Below, piece after piece: positions 1 to 10,060 of a stretch of DNA of 64,000 nt. The DNA is from Acetobacter oryzoeni (GTDB taxonomy: Bacteria; Pseudomonadota; Alphaproteobacteria; Acetobacterales; Acetobacteraceae), in contig NZ_CP042810.1 of the NCBI RefSeq assembly GCF_004014775.2, positions 68,759 through 132,758 on the forward strand, given 5' to 3'. Both the position numbers and the translations under genes were made by a program. Positions within the stretch are counted from its first letter, which is position 1. Each line of letters starts with the position of its first letter. The notes beneath the pieces were generated by a model. The model was not told the origin of the DNA and made no database searches. It worked only from the letters and a program-made list of their open reading frames with translations.

Positions 1-306
1 GATGTCGCGAGGTTACTTTCCAGCTTGCTTGGTCGATTAACAGACATTCTGCTTTCCCCCCAAAGCGGACATCGAACGGATCTTTTTCACGATATAGGCG
101 TGGGTGAAATGGGCGGCCCTGCAACCTATTTAAGAGAAGAGGCCCATTGTAGCCTGACTAAGGATACTTTTTCGATTGTGCAGTATCTCTGGATTCAATT
201 AAAGGCGGCTGTAAATCCATTAGTATTAAAAATACAGTCTGAAACTAATATATTTTAACACGTGACATCATTTCATTCCGAGATTGATGAAATTCTGGAC
301 AACGGA
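1..306. other. Left edge, no supported gene
   Basis: The only reading frame (25-258, 77 codons) has no recognisable family features and no good ribosome binding site. Around 41-71 there is a decayed imperfect inverted motif (GACATTCTGCTT... ...AAAGCGGACATC) that recurs in other gaps of the window. I see nothing else here. Confidence 0.4.
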
Positions 307-1080
307 TTACCGACGCTGGTTAAGATAATGGCGAGGTGACGTACCCAGCCGTTGTCGGAACATTGTCGTGAAGGCCGCAGGATTATCATACCCTAGAGCA
401 AGCGCCACAGCCGTAACGGACTCTCCTGCTGTAAGACGGGGCAGGGCAGCAACCAGACATGCCTGCTGCCGCCATTCTACAAAGGAAAGGCCGGTCTCAC
501 GCCGAAACAGGCGTGTAAAAGTGCGGCGGCTTATGCGAAGTGACTGACACCAGTCATCAATTGTATCGTGAATGTCGGGATGGATCAGGAATCTCCGGCA
601 GAGAGATGCTAACCTTTTGTGATCTGGGAATGGCAGGGATAACGGTAAAGTTGTCAGTGATTGCATCTCACACCGAATGAGATTCATCAGAGCGATTGTA
701 CCGTCCGCTGATTCATTTTCGGCAGGCAGATCTACGGCACGGCCGATCAGAGCCTGCAAAAAAGAGCCGATTTCCACCACCTGACAACTCTGTGGCAAAC
801 CATCGGTTAATTCTGGGGCGACAAAGATACTCTGGAGGCTGACCTTCCCGAGCATCTGGACGTCATGTGGGGTGGCCGGGGGTATCCATAATCCCCGTTG
901 AGGTGGCATGACCCAGGTCGTAGCCTGTGTTGACAGGATCAGTGTACCGGATGCTCCGAAAATCAGTTGTCCATGCCGATGTTCGTGGCGGGGAATGACA
1001 TGACCATCTGGATAATCATTTCCTAAAGCTACCATGCCATGTGGCGTCGAGTGTAGAATATCGACGGATAAGTCTCGCAT
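307..1080 (-). CDS. AraC-family transcriptional regulator with cupin-like sensor
   Basis: About 257 aa. The N-terminal half has a cupin-like histidine cluster (HVIPRHEHRHGQ), as in AraC regulators that sense small molecules. The C-terminal half has the two helix-turn-helix units of the family, including ISRRTFTRLFRRETG and the final ALALGYDNPAAFTTMFRQRLG signature. The frame is open up to 1128, but the ATG at 1080 fits the normal N-terminus (MRDLSVDIL) and leaves an intergenic promoter region; an ATG at 1104 is the alternative. It is divergent from the Fsr-type exporter 112 bp away, so it is probably that gene's regulator. The inducer cannot be read from the sequence. Confidence 0.88.
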   Translation of the reverse strand: MRDLSVDILHSTPHGMVALGNDYPDGHVIPRHEHRHGQLIFGASGTLILSTQATTWVMPPQRGLWIPPATPHDVQMLGKVSLQSIFVAPELTDGLPQSCQVVEIGSFLQALIGRAVDLPAENESADGTIALMNLIRCEMQSLTTLPLSLPFPDHKRLASLCRRFLIHPDIHDTIDDWCQSLRISRRTFTRLFRRETGLSFVEWRQQACLVAALPRLTAGESVTAVALALGYDNPAAFTTMFRQRLGTSPRHYLNQRR

Positions 1081-1192
1081 CGTGGCCCACTCTCGTAATT
1101 TCATGACCCGTGTGAGGTGGCAGGCCACTGAAAGTGGAATTACAACGACAAAGGCGAAAATACAATCTTTCTATAATAAAGAGGGCCATCCC

Positions 1193-2392
1193 GTGAGTGA
1201 GACGACGCTGGAACGTCCTGTCGCGCCATCGACAGAGTTCACAATACTAGGTGCGGCAAGTTTTTGTCACCTGCTGAATGATATGATGCAGGCACTTCTT
1301 CCGGCCATATATCCAATATTGCGTGGAAACTTCAATCTATCCTTTGCTGAAGTTGGACTTCTTACTTTGGTTTATCAGCTTACGGCGTCTATTTTGCAGC
1401 CGTTGATCGGTTTTTATACCGACAAGCACCCAAAGCCTTATTCTCTGCCTTTTGCCATGATCGCATCCTTGCTTGGATTGGTCATGCTGGCCTTCGCACC
1501 AAATTACACGGGCCTGCTCGCTGGTGCGGCTATGTTGGGGCTCGGTTCCTCAATTTTTCATCCGGAATCTTCGCGGATCGCACGGCTTGCATCTGGTGGT
1601 GCGCACGGATTGGCGCAATCCCTGTTTCAAGTGGGTGGTAATTTCGGATCGGCTCTCGGTCCTTTGGTTGCCGCCTATTTTGTCCTGCCGCGTGGACAGC
1701 ATGGATTAGCCTGGATAGCCATCGTGGCTCTTGGCGGCGTTTTTATTATGACGCGGCTGGGTCAATGGTACAAAGAAAACGGCAAGGCACGCTTAAACGC
1801 CAATAAACCACGTCCGCTCCCTGCCCACATCACGGTAGCTCACGTATGGCGCGCAATGGCTGTACTGGTAGCGTTGATTTTCTCAAAATACATATATCTT
1901 GCCAGCATCACCAATTATTATACGTTTTACCTGATGCATCATTTCCATCTGGCAATCCGAAACGCCCAGCTTTGCCAGTTTGTCTTTTTTGCCGCCGTCG
2001 CCACTGGCACGGTTGCGGGGGGACCTATTGGTGACAGATTGGGCCGCAAGGTCGTTATCTGGTTCTCAATCCTCGGCATTCTGCCTTTCACGTTGGCATT
2101 GCCCTATGTTGGGCTTGGCGCAACGATCGTTCTGAGCGTGATTATCGGTGTCGTGCTGGCCTCGGCGTTTCCGGCAATCGTCGTGTATGCTCAGGAACTC
2201 ATTCCTGGTCGGACCGGCCTGATTTCGGGGATGTTCTTCGGTCTGATTTTTGGTGTCGGGGGTATTGCAGCAGCCATTCTCGGCAGTCTGGCAGACAGTC
2301 ATGGTATAGATTTTGTTTATCATCTATGCTCTTTCCTGCCTCTGGTCGGATTACTGACTATATTTCTTCCGAGTACAAAACCTTCAAAATAA
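1193..2392 (+). CDS. fsr: Major facilitator exporter, fosmidomycin-resistance (Fsr) type
   Basis: About 399 aa with the 12-helix hydrophobic pattern of a proton-driven MFS drug exporter in the inner membrane. It closely follows E. coli Fsr as I remember it: the N-terminal block around SFCHLLNDMMQALLPAIYP, the SSIFHPESSRIARLASGG block, AQSLFQVGGNFGSALGP, and GGPIGDRLGRKVVIW in the second half. The GTG at 1193 is chosen as start because AAGAGGG lies 8 bp upstream and the length matches Fsr. The frame is open to 1034, but that would run into the divergent AraC gene. Control by the AraC neighbour is inferred from the divergent layout. Fosmidomycin itself need not be the natural substrate. Confidence 0.9.
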   Translation: MSETTLERPVAPSTEFTILGAASFCHLLNDMMQALLPAIYPILRGNFNLSFAEVGLLTLVYQLTASILQPLIGFYTDKHPKPYSLPFAMIASLLGLVMLAFAPNYTGLLAGAAMLGLGSSIFHPESSRIARLASGGAHGLAQSLFQVGGNFGSALGPLVAAYFVLPRGQHGLAWIAIVALGGVFIMTRLGQWYKENGKARLNANKPRPLPAHITVAHVWRAMAVLVALIFSKYIYLASITNYYTFYLMHHFHLAIRNAQLCQFVFFAAVATGTVAGGPIGDRLGRKVVIWFSILGILPFTLALPYVGLGATIVLSVIIGVVLASAFPAIVVYAQELIPGRTGLISGMFFGLIFGVGGIAAAILGSLADSHGIDFVYHLCSFLPLVGLLTIFLPSTKPSK

Positions 2393-2803
2393 ATCTGTGT
2401 TTTATTCAATTTTTGTCGAAAAGAGAGATTTTATCCATCGTAGTGAAATCTCTCAAACCATAATTAGGGTACTGTTGTCTAACAACCGTAACGATGATGA
2501 ATGGGACTTTTAGGTCTCTACGCCATGCAGCAGTTTTCGATGTAGAATGTCTGCTTAATATGGACTTCACTGCAGTCTCTATGTCCGACATGAGGGCGTG
2601 AGCAGCCTGTCCGCTTGCCGTATGCAATGCGGACTTACAGCTTTCGCCTCATGACGGACGCAATTAGCATCATGCTAAGTTCCGAAAAGCGGACGTAAGT
2701 ATCAGTATCGACCGATCAGGAAGTGGCTGAAAAATGCCACCATTGTGGGTAGTAAAGATGAGAACCGGGCAGGTCAGATACCTGCACCGACCCTATCTTA
2801 CTT
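2393..2803. other. Intergenic, decayed GTCCGC-type repeats
   Basis: There is no convincing gene. Between about 2610 and 2700 several short pieces of the form GTCCGCTT, GCGGACTT, GACGGACG and GAAAAGCGGACG occur in both orientations. They are similar to pieces in other gaps (around 41, 5620, 14830, 14940, 16555 and 20855) and are probably remains of a dispersed repeat family. Confidence 0.4.
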
Positions 2804-3811
2804 TTAGCCTTCGACGGCCCCAGATTTCTCGCTGTCGAGTACTGCCATCTGTTTCGGATCGTAGCGTTCCCCGGCCGCAGCCCCTTTGGGAACAGCCTGT
2901 TCGATAGCAACCAGATCCTCAGGCGTCAGCACAAGATCAAGCGCACCCAGCGCCTCGGAGAGCCGATCGCGTCGGCGAGCTCCTACAAGTGGCACGATGT
3001 CGTCACCCTGTGCGGCCACCCAGGCAATTGCCAACTGAGCCACGCTAGCGCCCTTGGATGCCGCAATTTCGCGCAAGGTCTCCACAAGAGCCAAATTGCG
3101 CTCGACATTGCCTTCCTGAAAGCGAGGGCTACGAACCCGAAAATCCCCCGGTCCCTTTGCTCCCTGCCAATGCCCGCTGATCAGACCACGCGCGAGCACG
3201 CCGTAGGCTGTTATGCCGATACCGAGTTCACGACAGGCAGGAAGAATTTTGTCCTCAATGCCACGCGAAATCAGCGAATATTCAATCTGAAGGTCACTGA
3301 TTGGGTGGACGGAAGCCGCGCGCCGGATGGTTTCCGGGCCAACTTCCGAAAGACCGATATGCCGGACATAACCCGCCTGAACCATCTCGGCGATGGCGCC
3401 AATCGTATCCTCGATAGGCACAGCCGGGTCCAGCCGTGCAGGCCGGTAGATGTCGACATGATCAAGCCCGAGCCGTTGCAGGGTATAGGCTAGGAAGTTT
3501 TTCATGGCAGCAGGCCGTGCGTCGTAGGAGCCCCAGTTGCCACCCGGGTCGCGCATCGCACCAAACTTGACGCTGACGAGGAATCTGTCGCGAGGAATAT
3601 CCTTGATCGCCTCACCGATCAGCATTTCGTTATGGCCCATGCCATAAAAATCGCCGGTGTCGAGAAGCGTGATCCCAGCGTCCAGCGCGGCATGGATGGT
3701 AGCGATGCTTTCTTTCCGATCAGCCGGACCATACATGCCGGACATGCTCATACACCCAAGACCGATTTCGGATACCTGAGGGCCGCTCTTACCAAGTTGC
3801 CGCAATTTCAT
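2804..3811 (-). CDS. Aldo/keto reductase
   Basis: 335 aa, a normal length for the NADPH-dependent aldo/keto reductases that fold as a TIM barrel and reduce aldehydes and ketones in the cytoplasm. The start [20 protein letters not shown], the [18 protein letters not shown] segment with catalytic Asp and Tyr, the VSVKFG lysine and the C-terminal AWVAAQG nucleotide-binding region are all visible. Where many family members have a histidine at the end of the fourth strand this protein has [10 protein letters not shown], as in the perakine-reductase-like (AKR13) branch. It lies between the two regulator-enzyme pairs and is transcribed on its own. The substrate is unknown. Confidence 0.92.
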   Translation of the reverse strand: MKLRQLGKSGPQVSEIGLGCMSMSGMYGPADRKESIATIHAALDAGITLLDTGDFYGMGHNEMLIGEAIKDIPRDRFLVSVKFGAMRDPGGNWGSYDARPAAMKNFLAYTLQRLGLDHVDIYRPARLDPAVPIEDTIGAIAEMVQAGYVRHIGLSEVGPETIRRAASVHPISDLQIEYSLISRGIEDKILPACRELGIGITAYGVLARGLISGHWQGAKGPGDFRVRSPRFQEGNVERNLALVETLREIAASKGASVAQLAIAWVAAQGDDIVPLVGARRRDRLSEALGALDLVLTPEDLVAIEQAVPKGAAAGERYDPKQMAVLDSEKSGAVEG

Positions 3812-4022
3812 ATTTCAGAAAAATCCCTATTTCTTGAAGCAGAACCCTACCACACAGGCTATCTTTCGATAACCTTTCTTCCGTGCAGCTTTTCGTCCTT
3901 TGGAACGGAACGAATTTTCCGTTTGATGGAGCAAGCGGACAGGCTGTAGTCGCCTCATCCCCGACGCTACATGGCCACGAGCATGTTTCCGAAACCGGAC
4001 CTGCCTTGCGATCGTTGAACGG

Positions 4023-4391
4023 CTATGAATCGGACGCTTTAGCTGCACGTCTCAGATCAGCCCAGTCCAGTAGGGCTATGAAAACCGGACCGAGCGCTTT
4101 GCCAATGTCCGTCAGGCCATATTCGACTTTAGGCGGAACTTGTGCGTGGACCGTGCGGAAAATGACCTTTTCCTGCTCCAGTGCACGAAGCTGCTGGATC
4201 AGCATTTTCTGTGAAATATCCGGTATGGCTCTTTGCAGGTCTGAAAAACGCATGACCGGCCCCTCAAAAAGCCAGGCCAGAATCATCATCTTCCACCGTC
4301 CTTCGAGAATGCGAATAGCGCACTGCATATCGGCGGCCGAGCTGGAACGGGGACGTGCATTGTAGATGGTTTTCATATCTGAATCGGGCAT
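4023..4391 (-). CDS. HxlR-family transcriptional regulator
   Basis: 122 aa, a winged-helix repressor of the HxlR group. The family block ILEGRWKMMILAWLFEGP, the recognition region RFSDLQRAIPDISQKMLIQQLRALE and the wing VPPKVEYGLTDIGKAL are all present. A cysteine just before the first helix (DMQCAIRI) matches the position used for thiol sensing in several HxlR regulators such as YodB and QorR. The ATG at 4391 has AAGGT upstream. It diverges from the quinone-oxidoreductase-like gene (gap 121 bp), the usual arrangement for a redox- or quinone-responsive repressor and its target. That regulatory link is inference. Confidence 0.93.
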   Translation of the reverse strand: MPDSDMKTIYNARPRSSSAADMQCAIRILEGRWKMMILAWLFEGPVMRFSDLQRAIPDISQKMLIQQLRALEQEKVIFRTVHAQVPPKVEYGLTDIGKALGPVFIALLDWADLRRAAKASDS

Positions 4392-4512
4392 GGTTACCTT
4401 TTGGTGGGTATTAAACTTTTTTGTGCGTTCTTGTCACGACGACAGCACTGTAGCACAGAGAAAGGCGCAACAGCGGTCTCGGCTTCACCCCTGGCTGAAG
4501 GAAACACCTGCC

Positions 4513-5538
4513 ATGTCCATGCGCGCGTGGCGCTTCGACGCCCTCTCTTCTCTCAGTGACCTTTCCGTGCACAGTGAACCGATGCCCGCACCGCAGCGCG
4601 GAGAAGTTCTTGTAAAGGTGCGTGCTGTTTCCCTGAATTATCGTGATATTGCACCCACTCTCGGTCGCTATGTCTGGCCAGCGGAGTCAGGGCTTATCCC
4701 ATGCAGCGATGCTGCGGGGGAAATCGTCAGTGTCGGCGAAGACGTGACGGTTTTCCGCCCGGGAGATCGGATTGTCAGCAGCTTTCATGCTCGCTGGCTG
4801 GGCGGCAGACCGCCGACAGGTTTGATGCTGGAAAGCTACGGTACCGGTTCGGATGGCTGGCTGACTGAATACAAGGTCGTCTCACAGGAAGCGGTGGTGC
4901 CTCTTCCGGAGAAGGTCTCATTTGAGGAAGGGGCCACACTGCCCTGTGCTGCCGTGACGGCTTGGAACGCTCTGTCGGGCGCCCTCCCCATGCGAGCCGG
5001 ACAGACAGTCCTGACCCTTGGAACAGGCGGTGTTTCGATGTTTGCGGTGCAGCTTGCCAAAGCCGTGGGAGCGACCGTGATCTCAACGACGTCCAGTGGG
5101 GAAAAGGCCGAACGGCTGAAGGCATTGGGAGCAGATCATATTGTCAATTACAGGGATATTCCGAACTGGGGCCGATACATCAAGGATGACATCACTGGTA
5201 GAACAGGCGTGGACTGTGTCGTTGAAGTCGGCGGTCCTGCGACGATCAATCAGTCTCTCGATGCTGTTCGCTGGGGTGGAGAGGTTGTGCTGGTCGGGTT
5301 CCTGAGTAGTGACAATCCGGGAATTGACTATTTCCATCTCAAAGGGAGCGGTGCAGTCGTCCGTTCTGTCGCTGTGGGTGATAGGCCTATGCTGGAAGAT
5401 CTTGTGCGTGCATGGACCGCTTCCGGCCTGAAGCCTGTGATCGACAGTGTGTTTCCCTTTGCTCGGGCAAGGGAGGCATTTGACCATCTCATGACTGGCA
5501 GTCATGTTGGGAAAATCGTCATTACCCTCTCGGACTGA
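4513..5538 (+). CDS. Zinc-independent NAD(P)-dependent alcohol dehydrogenase / quinone oxidoreductase-like
   Basis: About 341 aa, medium-chain dehydrogenase fold. The N-terminal GroES-like part contains VKVRAVSLNYRDI and the GLIPCSDAAGEIVSVG turn. The Rossmann part has GQTVLTLGTGGVSMFAVQLAKA followed by the VISTTSSGEKAERLKALGADHIVNY block. The cysteine/histidine set of zinc alcohol dehydrogenases is missing, as in quinone oxidoreductases. I start it at the ATG at 4513, preceded by GAAGGA; the frame is open to 4366, but the added residues are not family-like and would overlap the HxlR gene. It is probably de-repressed by HxlR in response to electrophiles or quinones (inference). Confidence 0.9.
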   Translation: MSMRAWRFDALSSLSDLSVHSEPMPAPQRGEVLVKVRAVSLNYRDIAPTLGRYVWPAESGLIPCSDAAGEIVSVGEDVTVFRPGDRIVSSFHARWLGGRPPTGLMLESYGTGSDGWLTEYKVVSQEAVVPLPEKVSFEEGATLPCAAVTAWNALSGALPMRAGQTVLTLGTGGVSMFAVQLAKAVGATVISTTSSGEKAERLKALGADHIVNYRDIPNWGRYIKDDITGRTGVDCVVEVGGPATINQSLDAVRWGGEVVLVGFLSSDNPGIDYFHLKGSGAVVRSVAVGDRPMLEDLVRAWTASGLKPVIDSVFPFARAREAFDHLMTGSHVGKIVITLSD

Positions 5539-5915
5539 CCCACGTAATGGTGATTCTACCATATTGCTTCGACGGCATGACGGCTGTCTTGGCGTGTCCG
5601 GTTGCCCGTTCGGATGAACCGTAGTCGGACCTTCTGTTTACCCCCCCCCGACTGGCTGATACGATCTCTACGGAGAAGCTGGCAAGCAACTGTGCTGACC
5701 TGGCCAATCGGTAGGGTGGACCGAACGGCTAGATCATGTCCGTAGCCGCTCTCAAATTAAATACGAATGTGCGACATCCGAACGCTTACGAATTTCTTAT
5801 CCACGACCACCTTGTATTCGTGGACGAGCGCTTACCGAACACAAAACTGAATAACGCTGAAATTTATCATCGAAAAACGGCATCATGACTACTGGCATTA
5901 CTCCGGGAAGATCTG
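5539..5915. other. Intergenic, no gene seen
   Basis: 377 bp between two convergent genes. It contains short decayed pieces (GTAGTCGGACC, a run of C near 5641, CCGAACGGC) of the same dispersed GTCCG-type repeat seen elsewhere. No terminator with a good T run was found. Confidence 0.35.
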
Positions 5916-8900
5916 TCAGTCTTTCCCCTGACTGACAAAGGCCGCCATTATTCCATGCCCTATTTCGGACGGGGGCTTGCTCTCTTTCAGAAGAAGGTTG
6001 AGCTCATCAATGGCTTCTCGGGCGGCTTTATGGGCATCCTCCCCGGTCAGCACCCATGACGTATCTAGGTTGGCGCCCTCAGGTTTGTCGCGCATGACGC
6101 TCAGCCAGTTGAAGGACCCTTCTGCAATGAAGTTCTGCGTCATCAGCGTCTTCGAATGCAGGAGCTTGATGTCGTGCAGCCTTGCTCCCATCTCCTCGAG
6201 TACTTTTCTGCACGCAGGTGATGTTCCGTTGGAATAACCGGGAGCGTTGGGAGCGCGCGTCACGATATTGACCACGGCCCCTCTGCCAACGGCCTCGCGG
6301 ATGCTGTCCTGGAGTTCAGGTGCGTTGACACCGGACAGGGACAGGAAGGGGGAGACAATGACAATTTCCTCGCCGTCTTTCAGGTCCGCGAGGGCTTTAT
6401 CCAGTTGCGCGTGGTGCTCGCTTACGGATGACAGCCTCTTGCCACGGAGGATGAGAGACGTATCTGCCGCCCAGTTGCCAGTCACATCCCCGAGTTCATA
6501 GCCCTTGGAAAACAGGGCTCTCCCCAGAATTCCCAGGGCCGACGCAGGATTCCGCTCGAAGATTTCCATCGTGCCAATGACGACGAACGAATGGACGGCT
6601 CGTGAGATGGCGACGTTGAGAAGACTGCGCTTGCCATCCAAGAATCCCGTGCTCGCCTTGCGGTCGCATGTTGGCGAGAAGATGATGATGTCCCGTTCCG
6701 CGCCCTGCATGGCGTTGACCGTGCCGACCTTGATTTTCGAGATGTTCTTGTCCGTATGGGCCGTGCTGAACTTGCGTAAGGCCCGCCGGATGGCGTCTCT
6801 CTGCGGTCCATAGGGGGCAATCACCGCGACAATCTCGTTCACCGGCTTGTCGTAGAAGTCCTTCCATTCATCCGCTTTACTGACAATCCACCGCGCGATG
6901 GCCTCCGCTTCACGGGGATTGCGCTGACTGCGCCCCAGACGCTCCGACGTTCCATTGACATTGGCCCAAGCAAGAGGCGGCAGAGGAGGTTCCCTGTCCG
7001 GTTCTGCGGTCATGGGTTTCAGGCGGCCGTTATAAACGAGTTCGTTGCAGATCTCGATGATGTCCCGTCGGCAACGGCGGTGCTCGGTCAGGAAGATGCC
7101 GGGAACAGGGCTGTCCGGTGAGGAGTGACTGGTGCCCGTCTGGACCACGCGCATCACGGAGCCCATGATGTTATTGTTTCCCGGGGCGGCCGTGACGACG
7201 CGGGGATCAACCGGTCCGTCGTCATCCCAGAAGTATTCCTGAACGCCGGCCTTTCGGGCATTGCCAGTATCCGTTGCATGGGAACTGGTGACGACCGGCT
7301 CAATCTGGAAGACATCCCCGACCACAACGGCTTTCTTTGAGAAGGCCATGGCCGGGACCATTTGGTAGGGGGCTATCTGTCCGGCTTCGTCAACAATGAG
7401 CAGGTCGAAAAAGCCTGCCATGAAACGTTCGACGAATTTGCCCTTTTCCATCATCGTGCATTTGGGAAACTTCGGAAGGCTGGCTGCCGTCACGATGAAG
7501 AGCGGTGTCAGCATCGCCCATCGACGATACATGGCCTCCATGGCTCTGCCGCCAACCTTGAACGGATAGACCTTGTTGTCGTTCTGCTCGAGCGCATCCT
7601 GAAGAGCCTGAACTTCAAGGACCCACCGACCTTCCCAGTAGCGCAAAGCATACTGGAACAGAGCGTAGCGTATTGTCCGGTCCAGGAAATCCTCGATGAC
7701 ATCTAGCCTTCCTGTCCAGTTGCTCTGGCGCCAAGGAAGTTTTTCTTCCGGCATGTCGAACATCGCGGCCCAGTCGGACGGTGCCAGAACCGTTTCAATG
7801 GCCGTGCAGCAATCCTGAAGTTGCTGGAGTATCTGATGCTTGAGGGTGACGAGCTTTTCAAGCTCGCGACCGGCCAGAACATAGGAGCCTCCCACATAGT
7901 GATCGTACTCTGCTCGGGCGGTCTTGCTCACCAGGTCGGCAGCGGCAACCTCGCGTTCCAACTTCTGGACCAGGGTATCTCGAGCCTGACGCGTCTCTTC
8001 TCGAGATTCCCGGACTGTTGCGAGCTCCCTCTCGGCTGATGCCGTCATCTCATTGATGGCATCCATCCATTCGCGCTTGGACTTGACCTGAGCCTGCATG
8101 AGTGACCGAAAGAAGCTGCCCTGTCTACCCTCGGCGACAAGCCTTTCAACATTCGCCCAGTTGCGTCCACTCATCAGGTTCGAAAAGAAACCGCCCCCCG
8201 GCAATGCAGCAATGAGCGCGACGGCATGTGCTCCCACCTCTTCGACTTTCTGCCCGGCAGCATGCACGGCATCATCACGCTGCTTCAGGAGGTCCCGGGT
8301 CTTCCGGTTCTCCTCATTGATCCTGGCGCGCGGAACGGCGGCAGCGGCCTCTTTTTCCTTGAGGTCGGATTTGAGAGCGTCTTCCCTTGGCCTGCGCTCC
8401 TGAAGAAGGGCTTCCCGCTGGGCGATGGCCTTTGTGATGTCGGGATATGTTCCATAGCCCGAGGCCACGTAAAGCTGATTCAGCTTTCTGGCTTCTCCAG
8501 CACAGACCCGCCCTGTTTCGACAAGCACCTTCATCCGGGCGCGGATTTTCGCGATGCCATCTTCAACAAGGCTGATGTCGTGACGCGCCCCTTGAGGACC
8601 GTGACCTGAAAGGTGCTCCTTGCGGACTGGCGGAGTGACGCCCGGATAGAAAGAACCGTAGTAGCCGTTGATCCAAGCGTCACGGGAGGCCCAGGCATCG
8701 ACCGTGTCCCGTTCACGTTCGGGGAAGCCTTTCCACTCCATCGTGCCCAGGCCTCTTCCCGGAGACGCGATCAGGTAGCCGGCTTTCAGAGCCTCCTTTT
8801 CTTTCTCTCCGGACGGGAAATACAGACCCAGCGCATCGGCACCCTCAATCCATCTTCTCGCCCATGGCCGGCTGTCCTTGGAAGCCATGGCTTTTTTCAT

Positions 8901-9875
8901 GGCATCAATGATGTTGGTGACAGCCTGGTTGTTGGTCGAGGTCCCGACGATGACAGCCGGATCACCACCCTCGAGGGCACGTGTCACCAGCTCCGTTGCG
9001 ACGATACCTTGCAGAAGTGTCGTCTTGCCGGTGCCCGGGGGGCCGTTCACGGCGAGAATGTCACCATCTTTCACCGAGCAGAACGCCGTCATGGCTTCAG
9101 ACTGGCTGGATGACATTCCATAGGCGAAAGTCATCGTTCCCCTGGCTCGGCCCGCTGCAGCCCACTTCTGGGACTCATCCACGACAGCCGGTTCCGGTCC
9201 ACCATCGATATACCGTGCGAGCAGAGGTGTTACGAGATCGGTGTCAGCCAGAACGGTATCGTAAAACCGTCGCTGATGGAGGGTCGCAATCATCCCGATG
9301 CTGGCCTCCGCAGGCTGAAGGGCCACGCGCTCCCAGAGTTCGTAGCCGTCGGGTAATCCGTCTTCTCCGGTCACTGCGTTCCAAAGCTTTTCCGCCCACT
9401 CCAGGGTCTTGCCGAGACTGCCTCCTTCAAACGGATTGAGCTGGAGCCAGGTGTCCATGGTGGCCAAATCACCAATCAGAACATCACCATCCGACGGTTC
9501 GAGAAGCTCTCGATTTATCCAGGGCGGGGCATCCTTGAGCGGCTGGATGGTGCCTTCCGGACTGACGTTGACGAGCATGGCCATACAGAAAAGGGCAGGC
9601 TGTTTCGAATGCTCGGTGGAATGACTGACCTGTCCGAGAAGAATGCGGATACCGGCCATCGCGATAATGGAATCGTCGGGAGCCAGGTCACGGGAGGCAG
9701 GATGCATCTTTCTCAGTGCCTGGGTTTTGTCAGGCGGCAGCTTGCCTTTTTCAAAACCCTCTTCGTCAAGAGCAACCAGATTATCCCGGCTAAAGGAGAT
9801 CTTCATCTGGGCATCATCAAGAAGAGCGGAATGCCAGTAAGAAAGGACCGAATGATGGCTTGGCTTCGACGACAT
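5916..9875 (-). CDS. Large SF1 (UPF1/Dna2-like) helicase fused to a C-terminal phospholipase-D-type nuclease
   Basis: 1319 aa. After about 270 N-terminal residues comes a Walker A (GPPGTGKTTLLQ, near residue 275). A long charged, coiled-coil-like insertion follows (about residues 470-680), then Walker B (LLIVDEAGQIAP, near 827), motif III (VVVGDVFQIEPV), LTEHRRCRRDI, GTVNAMQGAERDIIIF and VAISRAVHSFVVIG. These are the superfamily 1B helicase motifs in order. The last 150 residues carry a PLD-family HxK motif (LHSKTLMT) and GSFNWLS, so a nuclease domain is fused at the end. Fusions of this kind are typical of antiphage or DNA-processing proteins. It is transcribed alone next to the Mrr-TPR-PIN and CHAT genes. 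A role in defence is inferred from architecture and location only. Confidence 0.85.
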   Translation of the reverse strand: MSSKPSHHSVLSYWHSALLDDAQMKISFSRDNLVALDEEGFEKGKLPPDKTQALRKMHPASRDLAPDDSIIAMAGIRILLGQVSHSTEHSKQPALFCMAMLVNVSPEGTIQPLKDAPPWINRELLEPSDGDVLIGDLATMDTWLQLNPFEGGSLGKTLEWAEKLWNAVTGEDGLPDGYELWERVALQPAEASIGMIATLHQRRFYDTVLADTDLVTPLLARYIDGGPEPAVVDESQKWAAAGRARGTMTFAYGMSSSQSEAMTAFCSVKDGDILAVNGPPGTGKTTLLQGIVATELVTRALEGGDPAVIVGTSTNNQAVTNIIDAMKKAMASKDSRPWARRWIEGADALGLYFPSGEKEKEALKAGYLIASPGRGLGTMEWKGFPERERDTVDAWASRDAWINGYYGSFYPGVTPPVRKEHLSGHGPQGARHDISLVEDGIAKIRARMKVLVETGRVCAGEARKLNQLYVASGYGTYPDITKAIAQREALLQERRPREDALKSDLKEKEAAAAVPRARINEENRKTRDLLKQRDDAVHAAGQKVEEVGAHAVALIAALPGGGFFSNLMSGRNWANVERLVAEGRQGSFFRSLMQAQVKSKREWMDAINEMTASAERELATVRESREETRQARDTLVQKLEREVAAADLVSKTARAEYDHYVGGSYVLAGRELEKLVTLKHQILQQLQDCCTAIETVLAPSDWAAMFDMPEEKLPWRQSNWTGRLDVIEDFLDRTIRYALFQYALRYWEGRWVLEVQALQDALEQNDNKVYPFKVGGRAMEAMYRRWAMLTPLFIVTAASLPKFPKCTMMEKGKFVERFMAGFFDLLIVDEAGQIAPYQMVPAMAFSKKAVVVGDVFQIEPVVTSSHATDTGNARKAGVQEYFWDDDGPVDPRVVTAAPGNNNIMGSVMRVVQTGTSHSSPDSPVPGIFLTEHRRCRRDIIEICNELVYNGRLKPMTAEPDREPPLPPLAWANVNGTSERLGRSQRNPREAEAIARWIVSKADEWKDFYDKPVNEIVAVIAPYGPQRDAIRRALRKFSTAHTDKNISKIKVGTVNAMQGAERDIIIFSPTCDRKASTGFLDGKRSLLNVAISRAVHSFVVIGTMEIFERNPASALGILGRALFSKGYELGDVTGNWAADTSLILRGKRLSSVSEHHAQLDKALADLKDGEEIVIVSPFLSLSGVNAPELQDSIREAVGRGAVVNIVTRAPNAPGYSNGTSPACRKVLEEMGARLHDIKLLHSKTLMTQNFIAEGSFNWLSVMRDKPEGANLDTSWVLTGEDAHKAAREAIDELNLLLKESKPPSEIGHGIMAAFVSQGKD

Positions 9876-10060
9876 CCGCTTTAGAATCCTATGTAGTGAC
9901 GCTTTTTGTTACGAAATGCCCTTTGGTATGTAAACATATGCGTCCCCTAGGCTCAGGACTTAGCGTCAGAACATATGGTTGCAGTGAGGCAGATGACCAA
10001 GAAAACGACGGCTGGGCAAAGAAAGACACTGGAGAAATCGTAGCGCTTTACGAGATGTCT

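Noticed and set aside
1034..1192. N-terminal extension of the Fsr exporter frame
   Set aside because: It overlaps the divergent AraC gene and is not family-like; the GTG at 1193 has a ribosome site and gives the normal length.
4366..4512. N-terminal extension of the quinone-oxidoreductase-like frame
   Set aside because: It overlaps the HxlR gene and adds residues unlike the family.
9945..10025. GGCTCAGGACTTAGCG, similar to the left end of the IS remnant at 24.1 kb
   Set aside because: Only about 14 bases agree and no transposase frame follows.
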